A stretch of DNA of 64,000 nt from Desmodesmus armatus (GCA_007449985.2 VIIQ02000709.1:124001-188000), one strand, 5' to 3'; positions 1 through 12,124 are shown, counted from the stretch's first letter. A program made the numbers and translations. The notes: generated by a model from the sequence alone, not told the origin.

Positions 1-409
1 CGGTCTTCGTCGCCGACGTTTGGCACGCCACGTTCCGCCCAGGCTGGCAGGTGTGCGGGCGGCCGTATGGCTTGCCGTTACTATTACTAATCCAGCTGAA
101 TTTAAAAATACAATTTTGCTGTCGCGCGGTGATCACACCTTGCTCCCGACACTCTGTACCGACATAACAACGAGGCTCAACAGCCAAGCTCTTTCGATAC
201 AACAAGTCACGCAATACAGAAGCATCAATTCATCTGCTTCGTGATTCAGCACGGCCATATCCCCGCCAGAGCTCGCATTCTGCAGGCCAGATGCTGCAAC
301 AGCAGTAGCTGCTGCTTGACCACCCTTGTGCAGACCGCCCTCATGGCCGCTGCTGCAGTAGCATTCTGGCCAGCTTGTCTGCAGCAGCTCCAGTCGTGGA
401 TGGCTCACA

Positions 410-1060
410 ACAGGCTGTGTGCTTGTGCTGCTGTTGTTGCCCTTGCAGTTGGTCATGTGGTGTTGGCCCGTAGAGGGTCGCCACAGTCAGCAGTGAGCCC
501 CACTACAATCATACTGAGGGGAGTGCTGGTGGGTGGGAAGGGTCTAGGTCCTTCCTGTATCCTTAGCTCCTTGAGCTTTGGGTACATGGCCTCACTGAGG
601 GGCCTACACCTGCGGCCTACTGTGTGTTGGTACAAGATGGCGACGGAGTATGCACAGCTGCAAGACCATGGAGCTGCTGTTGTGAGGGCGGTGCGCTCAC
701 ACCAGCCGGTCCTTGTGACCAACCCCACCCAAAACGATGTCTTTTGACACCTGGTGTCAAAAGGGTATGGTGACCATACCCTTGGAAAGGGCGGTTACAG
801 GCTGTTCATGACTTGATTGGCTCTGTCACACTGGCACTCTACTGGTTGACTGCACAAATGCACGCCACAACGGCGTGTATGCTTCTGGGGACTGGCTGCA
901 CATTGAATGCTACTTGCACTCTGTCGATTCATCACCGTGATAGCAGAGTATGCTGCTTTTTTTTGAAAAATCATGTGCAGACAGACACTGCAGCTGCCGC
1001 CTCCCGCGTGTCACACGGTATAGGGATAGCTGCTGGCTGCATGGGTGATAAGGTTCAAAC
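410..1060 (+). repeat. Dispersed repeat, copy A
   Basis: This stretch recurs in reverse orientation at about 26040-26690 (copy C). Its second half (835-1060) also recurs at about 7930-8125 (copy B). Shared landmarks are the run following the palindrome at 742-781 (TTGGAAAGGGCGGTTAC), the segment CTGCACAAATGCACGCCAC, and TAGCTGCTGGCTGCATG. ORFs cross it in several frames on both strands, but no frame is kept between copies, so I treat it as non-coding repeat. No transposase domain or terminal repeat is visible. Confidence 0.75.
742..781. repeat. Two back-to-back palindromes inside repeat copy A
   Basis: TTTTGACACC-T-GGTGTCAAAA (10-bp arms) is followed directly by GGGTATGG-TGA-CCATACCC (8-bp arms). 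The related copy C has neither palindrome. It reads straight through at this point with a small GGTGTC-GAAA-GACACC hairpin (26314-26329, plus strand). The extra ~22 bp in copy A is an inverted copy of both its flanks. Confidence 0.8.
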
Positions 1061-1978
1061 ACACATACATTCCAGAGACCTGCATACCGCGTGTCGCTGT
1101 CCTTAGCTTGAAATGGGATCAGGTTGCTGAGAGGGGAAGGCATATGGGGGGGAGCAAGTTTTTGCTTTGTGCAGTCACACCATGTGTTGCTCAATGACAG
1201 TCGTTGGCTGCTGCGCCTGATGGTGTTGCAACGCACTAGACGGGCCCAAGACTAGTGCCTTGGGATGCCAAGCTGCCCATTCTGCGCTGCCGCAGGCACA
1301 CCACATGCGCCCCACTGTGTATTGAATCTGACAAATCCATCCTGCGGCAGCATTACAACATGCCTGTGCATACAAGAAGCGGCCCATCAGTGCCAAGCAT
1401 GCCTCCAAAGTAGCTCCTACTCACAAGACTGCACTGCCGTTGCTGCTGCCTGTGCCAGCCTGCCGCACAGTCCCTTGTGCTGCTGCCTGTGAGCTGCCTG
1501 ACACTCACGAGAGCAGTACCTGTTGTCAGCATCAGCAGCAGGCAGCAACAGCCACTTGTCAGCCTCCTGCACACGTCACATGTGACATGTGAGACCATTT
1601 GTCAGCTTCATGCACATGTAGATCAAACCTTAAGAACATCAGCCAGTGTCTTGCAGCCAGCCACCCACAACTTGAAGGTGGTAGCACTGCTGTTTGCAAC
1701 AGCAGCTGCCGTTACGGTGCAGCACTGCTCAGTCCGCGAAGCCCCCGCCACAAGCCTTTGGGCAGAATGAGACCAATGCACTGCATACAGCGGCTGCATA
1801 CAATGCAGTGAAATTCTAATGTCCAACATAACTCAAAATTTCCTAATGGAACTGCCTGACCAAGTCATAAAATTGCACGACAAGTTGTCAACTGACAGAG
1901 CAACATGCAGTGCACCAGCCTTTTGAACTGACATCTGAGGTCAGGTTACACCGGTGTACCGGTACCCAATTGCCGTCG

Positions 1979-4900
1979 TCACCTTGATGCCAGTGCGCTC
2001 TGACTGGGTACAGCCGCCGCCTGAGGGCCTCCAGCCTGCAGCCCCAGGCACCCTCCACACACGCAGCCCTTGTTCCGCACCAGCGCAAAGGACGCACTGA
2101 CCCCATTGAGGTTGGTGCAGCGGGGGTTGCTGCAGCAGGCGCTGCTGGGCACAGCAACACATAGCGCCTCACCCGCTGCAACCAGCAATGTCGGAAGTGA
2201 CAGGAAGCAAGGAGTTGCAGGCACTGACAGCGGGTCAACCCTCTGTTGCAGGTATGGTGCGAGAGCTGCATTGAGAGGTGGCATAGCTGCTTCCAGCGCC
2301 ACATGTGCCGTTTCCATCCCCACAAGCAGCCAGTCAGCAGGTGCCTGCTGCTGCTGCTCAGCAGGCTGCTGGTCAGGGCCACAATGCTGCACAGCATCGC
2401 ACGCGCTGCCTGCTGACTTGTGGGTCTCCCAGCTGCTGGCACTGCTGCTGCGGCTGCTGCTGTTGCTGCTGCTGGAACTCCTGCTGATCTGATCAGGTCT
2501 ACTGTGCATGTCTTCCGCCCTTTCGCCGACCACCATAGCTGTTTGCTGCTGCAACGCCTGGTTGATGGACTGCACACAGCCCAAAAGGTCGTTCAGTGCC
2601 TCCTGCGCCAAGCTGGCCCGCCGAGCCCGTTCCGATGCTTGAGCATCAACCCCTCCAACATGTGAGACACTCATGTCTCCTGACAGCCACGACTGGACCT
2701 TGGACGTCAGCTGCAGCATGATGCCCTGCTGTGTTTGGTTACCGGACATGCTGCTGCTGCTGCTGCTGCCAGTTGGTGTGAGTGCAGTCCCTAGTGCTAC
2801 AAGGCAGCGGCCAGCAAGTGCCAAGGCAGCAGCCAGAGGCTGAGACACCTCGCAACTGGTGCGCCCAGCTGATGCCTGGGCTTCAGATAGCTGCAACAGC
2901 TGCAGCACCTTCACACACAGTGTCAGAGTCGTGGTGGCTTGGAAGGCTGCATCAGGCAAACTGAGGAGCATGCTACTGCATGTCAGCAGCAGTGATGTGC
3001 AGGACTGCAGCAGCTGCTCGCCCTGCAGGGGCCCCAGCACCGTGCTCGCCCTGCAGGCGGCCTCATCAGCACTCATAGCCTCACAGAGGAGGCGCAGAGC
3101 TTCCCGCACAGCAGCGAAGCAATCACCGTAGCAAACCCCAAGCTGTAGTGTCTTTGCTGACCGCTCGACTCCCTCTAAAGTCTCCAACTTGGCGCTCAGA
3201 CGGACTGCTTCTGGTCTACAGGCTGCCTCCACAAGCTGCAGGGTGTAGGCAACAATCTGGAGCTGCCTCAGCTGCGTAGCTGTGTCTGTGTAGTGTGCCT
3301 CTGCCCGCATGCAATCAAGCAGCAGCCGCAGCAGGTCTATGCACGCCCCTCCTGCACAGGCATCACCAGCATCCCACACTGCTGATTCACCCTCCACCTG
3401 CAGGAGTAATTTGGTCAGGTCTGCTGCAAGGGACATGCACAGCAGCAGCTCGTCCCCCACGCCTGTGCGAGCCGCTGCACTGGCTGCATGCTGGGTGTTG
3501 CCGGGAGGCAGGTGGGACACTGAACGTGCTGTGCCAAGGGGCTGCTGCTGCTGCTGCACATTGGTGGACTGGAGATGAGCAGGCTGCTGTGCTGTCTGCT
3601 GGTCTTTCACCAAGGCAGAAGCTGCTGCTACTGCAGCAGACACTAGCGGCAGTGCAGCAGCACCCTGGAGGCTCACCGCAGCTGCTGCAGTGGCCAGCAG
3701 AGTGCGTACCAAGCTAAAGCGGCTGATGCTGGTGCTGCCGCCGGCAGTGCTGTTACCAGCAAGGTGCAGGCAGAGCGCTGACATAACTGCAGCTTTCTGG
3801 GAGCAGCTGTCAATGCTGAGGATGGGCTCTGAGCCCAAGGCACCTAGCAGGTCGCATTGAGCAACTGCACTGTCACCGTGACGGCCGCTGCTGCTGCTGC
3901 CGTCGCCACTGGAGGCTGCTGGTGTGCTCACTGAGGCGGCATCTGCATCATGACTGCTTTGGCCTGATGCCCCAAAGTGGCCTCCCAAATTTCCACAGTC
4001 CTGCATAGCCCACAGAGTTGTGACACTGCCAGGTACACTGCTCACATGTCCCAAAGAGCTAGCAGCAGCTGCACCGGGCTGTGTGCTGGCCAGCACTGCT
4101 GCTGACATTGGGAGGGAGAGCGGGAAAGCCATGTCTGCCCACTGGCGCTCACACACAGCCCTCCAGGCCTGGACTGCTTCCCTGCTTGGTGCTGCTGGCT
4201 TTGTGACCTGCAGTGTGTCTGCATGCTGCAGCAAGTAGCCCTCAGCTAGCTGAGCAATGCTCCTGCTGGTGTTGCTGCTCAACTGGCTGCCTACCGCAAC
4301 ACTACTCTGGCTGCTTGCTGCTGCTGCTGCTGCGCCGAGGGCCGCCAGATGCTGGTGCATGTTGCCGGCCAATGGTGGTGCCACAGCAAGGCGCAGCAAC
4401 TCCCTCGACTCACACTCACACTCAGCATGCAGCACCAGCTGATGCAGGCAAACCGTCAGCATGGCATGCAGCAGCAGCATTGTGCCGCCCGGCAGCTTGG
4501 CGCTGAGGTGCGCGGCTGGGCCTGGCATGTTGGCTGGCTGAATGCCCTGCCTTGCAGCTTGCTGCTGCTGCTGCTGCAGCAGCAGCAGCGAGCCAAGGGG
4601 CTCCAGCACCAGCGCTGCCACCTCCAGCACTGTTGCTGTGACAGGCACTGACAGAAGGCACTGTGTAGGCCAGCCAGGTTCGACAGCATGATACAGCGCT
4701 GCGGAGCCATGCAGCTTCTGCTGTAACACTGCACACCCTCCCAAGGCGGCAGCTTCTGCTGTGCTGAGCGAGAGCATGTCATGACGCATTCTTGGGAGGT
4801 GTGCCACTAGCTCTGCTGCAGTGGCAAGGGCACTGAGTGAGAGGTTGCTGAGGGCTTTGGCATCAGGGATACTGCTGGGCCAGATGCGGCACAGGGCTGC

Positions 4901-6697
4901 TGTCCACTGGTACACCAGCAGCAGCTGGGCCAGCAGGTGCTGGGTGGTGGCATGCTGCGCCAACAGGCTGCTGCGTGACCCCTGCTGAGAAGAGCTCTGA
5001 GAGCTGGGCCCAGCTGACAGACCGGCATGATCGGCAGGCAGCCCCTGCACAGTACACAAGCACCAACGGTTGACTCAATCGGCATGCGATCCCATCCCAT
5101 CCGATCAGCACCAGCGGTTGACTCGATTGGCATGTGATCCGTTCATGTGCCCAGCGTTTGGCAACCACCACCACACCATGGTGCAAGCTCCGATGATGTG
5201 AGTCAGCTTGCTGCTCCTTGCTGGCATTGCTTCAGACTGCTGACGCGTCACAGATGGCCGTTCATTTCCCGGCATGAAGTTCTGGGACAGCATGGCGGAT
5301 ATGTCGGTGTTGATTATACAACTGTGCATGTTCAGCGCATGCTGGCAAGCCGCATTGCCCATGTAATAAAGTTGTTGCTGCCCTAATTCACTGAGGGCTT
5401 GTCTTGGCATGCGCGGCCTCACCTGCTGCACAGAACCAAAGCTGATGGTGCGGACAGCCTGCAACTGGTCGAAAAGGCTGGACAGCTGCTTGGCAAGCTG
5501 CTCGCACAGCCCTCCAGGCCTGCTGGCAGCAACAGCAGATGCCAGCGCACACTGCCTGCTGGAAGAAGTGGCTGCTGTGCCTGCGTTGTTGGGCAGTACC
5601 ACATGCCTGCACCACAGGCCAGCAGAGGGGGGGGGTGTTCGATTTGCCGCTTTTCAGCTGCTGGCCAAGAGGCAACGCAGGAGGCCAAACCCTGACAGAA
5701 AAACCAGTTGCCGGCATTTGCCGTCAAAGCACTGCTTTACATGATGCTGTATGAAAGATCGACCATTACTCATTGGCAATGCACACCTGCTTACAGTGAT
5801 GAATGCTACACACTGTGTCAACATTAGGCATGATGCCACTGAATGACAATTGTTGCTGTCACAACGGGTGCTGCCACAATTGTCACAACTGTCAGTGCGC
5901 CTGGGTTTGATATGTGCTTGTACTGTGGCACTGCCACAGTTGCACCCAACCAGTCAGCACACTTGCCAGTCTACAAGCAACATCTGTGCATTCAAGAGGT
6001 TTTTTTGCTGTCAGTGGTGCAGTTGGAAATGTCAGACTTTGCTGTGACATCAGCAAACTTACTCTTTGAAAAACAGCAGGACCTCCTGAGCAGCTACCAG
6101 CGTGTGTCCTGCAGCAGGGTCCAGCAACTTGGCAGCAAGGGCTGCCAGCGTCTGGCAAACGACTGTCTTTGCTGGTATCTGCTCCTCATCTGAAACACTG
6201 GGGTCGCCGCTCACATGCATCTGGAGCAACTGGAGCCGCGACCTGGTATGGTCAGCACACCCACAGCTGCTGGAGCACTGCGTCATGCTCCACCCGCTTG
6301 CCACCCATGATTCAACTTCCTGCTGCATTGCAGCCTTCAGTGCAGCAAGGGAAGCACGGGCTTCTGAAGTATGTGCTGCCGGTGATGGCTGCATGCTGGT
6401 GGGGGTGCTGCTGCCCATGCTGCTTGAAATTGAAACAGCAGGGCGCCTGTCACTGGTTGCTACACTGCTCTGCATTGACTGCGGCAGGTGATGGGCCAAC
6501 AGCTGCTGGGGCACTGTCAGCGGGCTTTGCTGTCGGTCCTGCAGCAGGGAAGGCAGCAGCAGCAGCAGCAGGTGACTCCTTGCTTGGACGAGGTGGGCGA
6601 GCATGCTGCTGTGAGTGAGGCACATATGCACAGAATGTGCTACAGTGTTTACTATGGTCCATCCACTGGATGTTTGCAACAGCATGAGATCGTCCAT
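1979..6697 (-). CDS. Large protein with degenerate MYND-like C-terminal zinc finger (three exons)
   Basis: My model is complement(1979..5044, 5423..5606, 6063..6697), about 1294 residues. Phases agree at both junctions: donor GTAAGT after 6063, acceptor before 5606, donor GTGAGG after 5423, acceptor before 5044. The start at 6697 (MDDLMLLQ) is tentative; an in-frame ATG lies at 6475. The body is alanine/leucine/glutamine-rich and probably helical, with no domain I can name. Near the C-terminus the pattern CSNPRCTNLNGVS followed by KGCVCGGC matches the first half of the MYND-like finger common in green algal proteins. The second half appears out of frame (RAHWHQG just beyond), so the finger is truncated or needs another exon. 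Function is unknown; MYND fingers generally mediate protein-protein contacts. The exon chain is better supported than the product name. Confidence 0.6.
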
Positions 6698-6768
6698 AAG
6701 GTCGGAGTCAGCCTAAATAATCAGCCCTGCAACTTGACTACAAAGCTCGTTGTGATCACAAACCATGT

Positions 6769-7107
6769 TTGGAGCCCGGTCCATCATTTGTGCTGATGCT
6801 GGGTACGGGATTCAACGCACTGCCTGACATCAACAAGACTTGTTCAGAGCTTGAAGCTCTTTGTGACTTCATGCAGCAGCTGATTGCTGCCGCAAGACAG
6901 GTTGATGGGGCAAAGCTACTGCTCACCCTGGCCAGGTTGGAAGGTTTCATCCACAAGCCGCTTGGGGGCCGAGCCTCCAAGGGACGTTGTCAGTTTGATA
7001 AGATCGCCTTTTGTGAGGGCAAGCAGTGGGCTGCTGATCCAGGGGAAGATGTTGATCAGCGCGGTGCTGCAGTTCAGTGGTGGTGCTGCAGTTCAGTGGT
7101 GTGGTGA
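6769..7107 (+). CDS. Possible small ORF or exon, unknown
   Basis: About 112 residues are open on the plus strand, with a fairly balanced composition (LEALCDFMQQLIAAARQVDG, then LARLEGFIHKPLGGRASKGR). The track start is not an ATG, so this may be an internal exon. The 3' end contains a 19-bp direct repeat (GTGCTGCAGTTCAGTGGTG, twice from about 7063). It starts just upstream of the MYND-like gene on the opposite strand. I recognise no family, and no paralogue lies in the window. Confidence 0.3.
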   Translation: MEPGPSFVLMLGTGFNALPDINKTCSELEALCDFMQQLIAAARQVDGAKLLLTLARLEGFIHKPLGGRASKGRCQFDKIAFCEGKQWAADPGEDVDQRGAAVQWWCCSSVVW

Positions 7108-8122
7108 GGCGATCTGTTCATGCCGAGAGCCGACGAAACGTGCATCAAGGTATGCAATAATGCAAACGCAAGGAAAAGGGCAGGAGCTGAGCAAAGCCAT
7201 CAGCGCATGATGGATTACGTTATGACGGGCGGGGGAGTGACCTGTGTGAGGGCAGTTGACGATAGTTCCCTGCAAACATTGTGATGGCTACGGCGCTCTT
7301 CCGTCACTTGAAACCCCAAGTAAAACCTCATGGTCTTTAATAGAAAGAAGTTTCTCCTCCCGCGCCGTGACAGCGGTCGGACTCGGCGGCGTCGACGAGG
7401 GTCGCTGCGTCTGGCTCGACATCCCAACACCAACCTTTCCTGGGAGCTGCTAATTGGTGCGATTGCTACGAGTAACATCAACTGGCTGCGGGCCACTGAC
7501 AGTCGGCATGTCGGCATGCCGTTCCAGTTCAGCGTCAGCTGTGGGGTTGTTTATGGACACTGGTGACTGCCAGTGGCAAAATCGCTCAGCTCAGCAGCTC
7601 TGGCACGAGTGCACCTTCATCCATCTCAGTGCAGCTGCTGGTTGACATGCAAGTATCCATGTGGGCAGTGGCTATGGCAGAACTGGCTCTCACCACCACC
7701 GTTTGGTGGGTGTTGCAGCGGGGGCCATGATATGACACGTCGTGTTTGCATTCCAAACCGCCATGTGTGGTTGCACTGCCAAGCTGTAGCCTGCCGCACC
7801 TGCGGATGGCACTCATGCAAATGCAACAGTTTCTGATTTATGATTCATGCGCAGCTGCTGCTCATCAGCTGCGGCATTGTCGTCCTATTGGGCAAGATGC
7901 TGTGTGTGCTGATCCGGTCTGGGTCTGGGTCTACTGCTTGACTGCACAAATGCACGCCACGTCTGCCACTGTATGCTTCTTGGGACTTGCTGCGCATTGA
8001 ATGCTACTGGCACTCTGTCGATTCATCACTCTGCTGATTTGAATGATCATGTGCAACACACCTGCAGCTGCCAACACCTGCGTGTTGATAGAGATAGCTG
8101 CTGGCTGCATGGATGAAAGGTC

Positions 8123-8182
8123 CATCATGGATGACAAGGTCCATCATGGGTGACAAGGTCCATCATAGTGTATGATACACTA
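8123..8182 (+). repeat. AAGGTCCATCATGG short tandem repeat plus palindrome
   Basis: Three imperfect units of about 19 bp (AAGGTCCATCATGGATGAC-like) end in the near-perfect palindrome ATAGTGTAT-G-ATACACTAT. Copies A and C lack the triplication here. Confidence 0.7.
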
Positions 8183-8575
8183 TAAGAGTCTGCAAACGGC
8201 TGCACACTGTGTGCCTTGACCAACCAGCAGCAGCTGCACACCAACTTATGCAGCGGTCACACGTAGCAATTTGCGAACAAGCTTGCACACATTTACTCTC
8301 CAGCTGATCTGCAGCCTGCACAGTGATGCAGAGCATCCACCCAGATGCACAATCTGTGCTGCACTGTGTGTGATATCAGCACAGTAAGGCATCCCTGTTG
8401 CACTGTTGACATTGCATCGTGATAAGCTGCACACAACCAAGGACGTCATACGCCGTCACCTGCCAAAAACCCCTGACGATATCATTAAGTCGGCAAATGC
8501 AGCTACTGCAGCCTGCTCAATCCATCACCCAGCGCTCAGCCACATGGTGGGCCCCCTCCAGCACAGGCCCCAGCT

Positions 8576-8715
8576 GCCGCCAGCAACAAGGACCGCCGTA
8601 TGAGCCGCCAGCAACAAGGACCGCCGTATGAGCCGCCAGCAACAAGGACCGCCGTATGAGCCGCCAGCAACAAGGACCGCCGTATGAGCCGCCAGCAACA
8701 AGGACCGCCGTATGA
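8576..8715 (+). repeat. 28-bp minisatellite, five units
   Basis: Five essentially identical head-to-tail units begin GCCGCCAGCAACAAGGACCG. The homologous place in the right arm (about 25525-25560, reverse) holds a single unit, so the array expanded in the left arm after duplication. There are no spacers, so it is not a CRISPR array. Confidence 0.9.
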
Positions 8716-9381
8716 GCCAGCTGTGCAGCACATCAGTCATGCCTTCTGCTGGGCCCAACAGCTGCCGTCCAGGCTCAAGTCGCAAGGCATCTGCCTGCAC
8801 ACAGATCCTGCAACAGCACATACATGTGTCACAGAAATCATCAGTTATCACTTGACTCTGTAAGTATTCATAACATATAGTCATGCTTGCCACAACAGAA
8901 CCATGCAATGAACCAGCACGTGTAACACTCATCATCCCTCCTACAGTCGCATGACGCACAGAGCTGAGTACTCCTGGCTATTGCCATAGCGCACTGCTGT
9001 GCTGACGCTTGCTGCTACATTGCACTGCCTGAAACTTTCTCAACAGCTCGCTTGCTGTGCGCTGCTGCGACAACTGAGCCGGCTGCAGCCGTTGCGAGCA
9101 CGATCATGCGCTGCACTCGCATGTTCCTGCAGACCCCCCCCTCACCCCCCCCCCCAAACAGCGCTGTTGGGGCTAGCGGGACGGCGCGCTCTGCACTGTC
9201 TACTGGGGTTGTACCTTGGCATACCCAACCCTTGTTCGGGCATGATGTGGTGCCCTCACCGCAGCAGTAAATGACTGCAGGGTCTCCAAGGCCACCTGGG
9301 CTGATCTACAACATTATCCCTCCCATAACCTATACCCCAGCACAGCCCCAACTTCACCCCTAAACCGTAGCTGTTGCCATG

Positions 9382-9560
9382 TGCAGATGGCAGTTCATGA
9401 CAGCCCAGTTGCGCCTTACCTTGCGGTGCTGCCCAAGTCAGCTGTGTTCAGCTCCTGCATGTGCAGCTGCATCTCAGGGAGCTGCCTGCCAGCGGTGGTG
9501 CAGTACCGCTATGGTAGGAAGCTGTACTGCAACAGAACCTGCAAGAAGTCAGTCAGCATA
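9382..9560 (+). CDS. Putative cysteine-rich exon (left arm)
   Basis: This open segment follows a TGCAG acceptor-like site and reads MCSCISGSCLPAVVQYRYGR then KLYCNRTCKK. The right arm keeps a recognisable reverse-strand counterpart (MCSCISGCCSPAVVQYGF, within 24391-25002). That this stretch stays alike in the same frame is modest evidence of coding origin. The rest of the gene is not assembled, and no signal peptide or family is recognised. It may be a remnant of a secreted cysteine-rich protein, but that is a guess. Confidence 0.35.
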
Positions 9561-10024
9561 TGCACAGCCTGCTTAAGTGCCAATGGGCCATGTGCATGCA
9601 TGCTGAAACACAGTTACGAACACTCCCACTGCATTGCACAAAATAAATGACTTTATACAAGCGTGATGAACAGGATCACAGCCAAGTTAGCAGTGACACC
9701 ATGCCGGACCGCTGCTATCAGTCCATGCTCTCTGACCAGACATCATGCAGCTTCTATGCTGGCACACCAGGCACGTTCGGAAGCATGATGCAGTAGCAGG
9801 CGGGCCCTGGAGGCAGCACTGCTGTGGGTTTAGGCTGATAGCCTGAATCACCCACCAGATTGACTTTCCCAGCACACTGGCCCTGCCACAAAAGCCCCCC
9901 CCCCACCCCACCCCATCCCGTACATGTACAATCAGAAGCAGCGAGGCTCTGCATACTTGTACTGAGCAGTCGCAGGGTGCCTTACAGTCACCCAGCAGGC
10001 CTCCTCACCTGCTTGCAGCCGAGC

Positions 10025-10310
10025 TGACGCACCCAGCAGGCCAGCACTGACACAGTGCCACTGTGCGCCACAGGTGCAGCCGCCATGTACAATGGAAGTC
10101 TGATGAGCTTGGTGAACGGTCCACCCTTGGTTTCACTTCATGGGGCTGGTGTGCAGGACGTCAGCGGTGGTATGGCTGACGTTGTCGTCGATCACTGCCA
10201 CCTCAGTAGTGTTGTTGAGCACAGACACTGGCAAGCAGGCATCCTGAGAGGCGCCTGCGGCACAATAGTTGCAGGCAGTCACAGGAGGAGGGTTGCCTTC
10301 AGGTGGCAGT
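10025..10310 (-). CDS. Putative exon of a cysteine-rich 'CAAG' family, likely decayed (left arm)
   Basis: On the minus strand the frame reads PPEGNPPPVTACNYCAAG and stops at TGA within the exon-like block. The block ends at a donor-like CAAGCAG|GTGAGG. Related blocks with the same donor occur in the right arm (plus strand, 23900-24100), in D1 (minus, about 19240-19510, FTIAACACCAAG) and in D2 (minus, about 29890-30160). The four copies differ by indels and stops, so most or all are probably dead. Function is unknown. Confidence 0.35.
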
Positions 10311-10430
10311 AAAATGCACCACCTGTCACAAGCAGTTGAGAAACGTACACATGTGCCGCCAGCGTGCGTCAGCGCGCACACATGCGCAGGCAAGCATACA
10401 CACATGGCAGGCCCACAGAATGCATTATCT

Positions 10431-10449
10431 AGGGGGGGGGGGGGGGGGA
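10431..10449. repeat. Poly-G tract
   Basis: An almost uninterrupted run of about 18 G. Similar G or C homopolymers lie at 9126-9157, 17771-17791, 24179-24211, 24931-24948, 33646-33669 and 35329-35338. Two of these sit at equivalent places in the two inverted-repeat arms. Such tracts are assembly-fragile. Confidence 0.9.
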
Positions 10450-11134
10450 GGGGCAGTGAGGAAGTGAGCAGGACAGACGTGAAGTACATGTGACTGTACA
10501 CATGCACACTACAAATCCCTGCAGCAGCACAGCAAACACAACACAGCGCGCTACGCGATCTCCTTATGTACTGCAGGTTACGGCAAGGGGTGAGGGAAGT
10601 GCCAGGGAGGATGGAGTGAGACTGTGGAAGAGGGCACTGGGTGAGGCTTTACCTGGTGCGCAACCGCTGCCACTGCTGGTGCTGCCGCTGCTGCTCTTTA
10701 CAAGCAACTGCTACAGCAGCAGCAAACGATGTGAATCGTCGGATCCTTCCAAAAGTTGTTGTCTGGAGTTCTGGAAGGTGACTAGAGGCAGCAGAAGCAG
10801 CTGCATGCCTATCAGGTCTGTTGGCGCTTGTTGCCAATGGATATATCGTTGGTGTCAGGAAGGCCATGCGCATCTGGCAGATGTGCATCCAGGAGTCGCA
10901 TTGCAGCAACCATCAATTCTGCTGCACCCATGTTTTGAACTTTGCGCGCCCATCGTATTCAGCAACCCATGCATTGCTTGCACACAGCCTTTTGATTCAG
11001 TCAGCCCATGTGACAGAACGCCTAGCAGTAATGGCCCACAACCACCGGATACATATCAAGTACTAATACCGGTTATGCCAGTATGAAACCCCCTACACAT
11101 GCCTGCTCTGTGAAATCTTCAAGCCAGGCCCCCA

Positions 11135-11671
11135 GTGTTTTTGCATCAGCTATCAGATCCGCTCCCAAAGACTCACCTTAGCTTTGCCAACCCCAACCAC
11201 ACCCCCGCCATACATGACTCACCACACACGTCCTCTGTCAGGCTTCTGGCTGTTCAGCCTCGTAAAAAAAAGCAGCAAATGAACGCCATGCACTGCAGCA
11301 AACAGACGCATGGCCACTGCTGCCATGGCAACAATGACAGCAGCTGTGGGGTTCCCAAGATGCTGCTGCTCTCAACGCTACTGCTGGTCACTGCTCTCCC
11401 TGCTCCTGCTCCTGCTGCTGCTGTTGCTGCTGCTGCCGCAGCAAAGGTTGCTGCTGTGAATGGTTCTGCCGCGTTTTGGCTCCTGCTGTTGTTGCTGCTC
11501 TCGTGTTGCTGCTGCAGCTGCAGCGGTGTGGGGCAGACAGGGTCTCATTGTCTGATCAACGTCACTACTGCATGCACCCGAAGGAGGGGTTGGGGCCCAA
11601 GAAGTAGCTACTTCCCAGGCAGCCCTCAGGTGAAGATAGCCTGTGCAACCCTCAGGGATGTAACAGAGTGA
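11135..11671 (+). CDS. Putative ORF with hydrophobic poly-Leu/Ala segment (left arm)
   Basis: About 178 open residues; the first codon in the track is not ATG. The N-terminal half (HQLSDPLPKTHL, then HCCHGNNDSSCG) aligns with a right-arm reverse-strand ORF (HQLRDLYYLT, HSHCCHGSIDCSCG). A CTG-driven leucine/alanine run follows that could form one membrane helix or be only repeat translation. A shared segment (CSGVGQTG, then INV-ACT) lies in a different frame in the right arm, implying a frameshift there. Coding status is doubtful. Confidence 0.3.
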   Translation: MFLHQLSDPLPKTHLSFANPNHTPAIHDSPHTSSVRLLAVQPRKKKQQMNAMHCSKQTHGHCCHGNNDSSCGVPKMLLLSTLLLVTALPAPAPAAAVAAAAAAKVAAVNGSAAFWLLLLLLLSCCCCSCSGVGQTGSHCLINVTTACTRRRGWGPRSSYFPGSPQVKIACATLRDVTE

Positions 11672-12124
11672 GTGACGGTGTGTCATCACTGATGACTCAT
11701 TAGTTGACTCATGGACTCATGGAAGGCTACCATTGAACCAACTTCATCAGACTACATGAAATATAATCAATTAAGTTTTTCAATTCTTTGTCAATCGTCA
11801 TCATAGGCGGATGGGCACAGTCAGCACACAGATCACCAGGTGCAGATCACTGAACACCATCAACTCAGTTGTCTCGTTGAGCCTTCAGCTTCCTTCTACT
11901 GCTGCAATTTGGTGAACTTGAAGTTGCATATCGACAGGTGCGACCCTTACTCTCTCTCTAGCCCGCGATTGCCAGTACATGCTGAAGCAGCTGTGCTGCT
12001 GTGCCAGTCTCAGTGCCTGTGCCCTGTGAACCGGTCTGCCATTATTTCGAATCCTTACGTTGCTTGAATACATAATTCTTTTGAATTTATACTGTTTTGC
12101 TGCTGTCGCTGCAGGGCGCCACGA

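Larger units (their letters stand above)
1..1940. other. No supported gene (repeat copy A only)
   Basis: Apart from the dispersed repeat at 410-1060, I found no reading frame with convincing splice sites, motifs or a paralogue in the window. The first ~85 bases are GC-rich and are followed by an AT-richer patch. Open frames on both strands are short and overlap. Confidence 0.5.

Noticed and set aside
241..747. 168-codon ORF and its resemblance to the ORF at 26278-26688
   Set aside because: The similarity is at DNA level across a repeat. Frames on both strands are equally open, and indels between copies are not multiples of three.
8576..8715. CRISPR-like array
   Set aside because: The units are contiguous with no spacers, and the genome is eukaryotic.
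8525..8959. 144-codon minus-strand ORF with repeated SYGGPCCWRLIRR units
   Set aside because: It is the translation of the 28-bp minisatellite. The right arm has one unit and no matching frame.
11740..11800. AT-rich patch as a second organelle insertion
   Set aside because: It is AT-rich but encodes no recognisable organelle protein or RNA, and the composition alone is insufficient.
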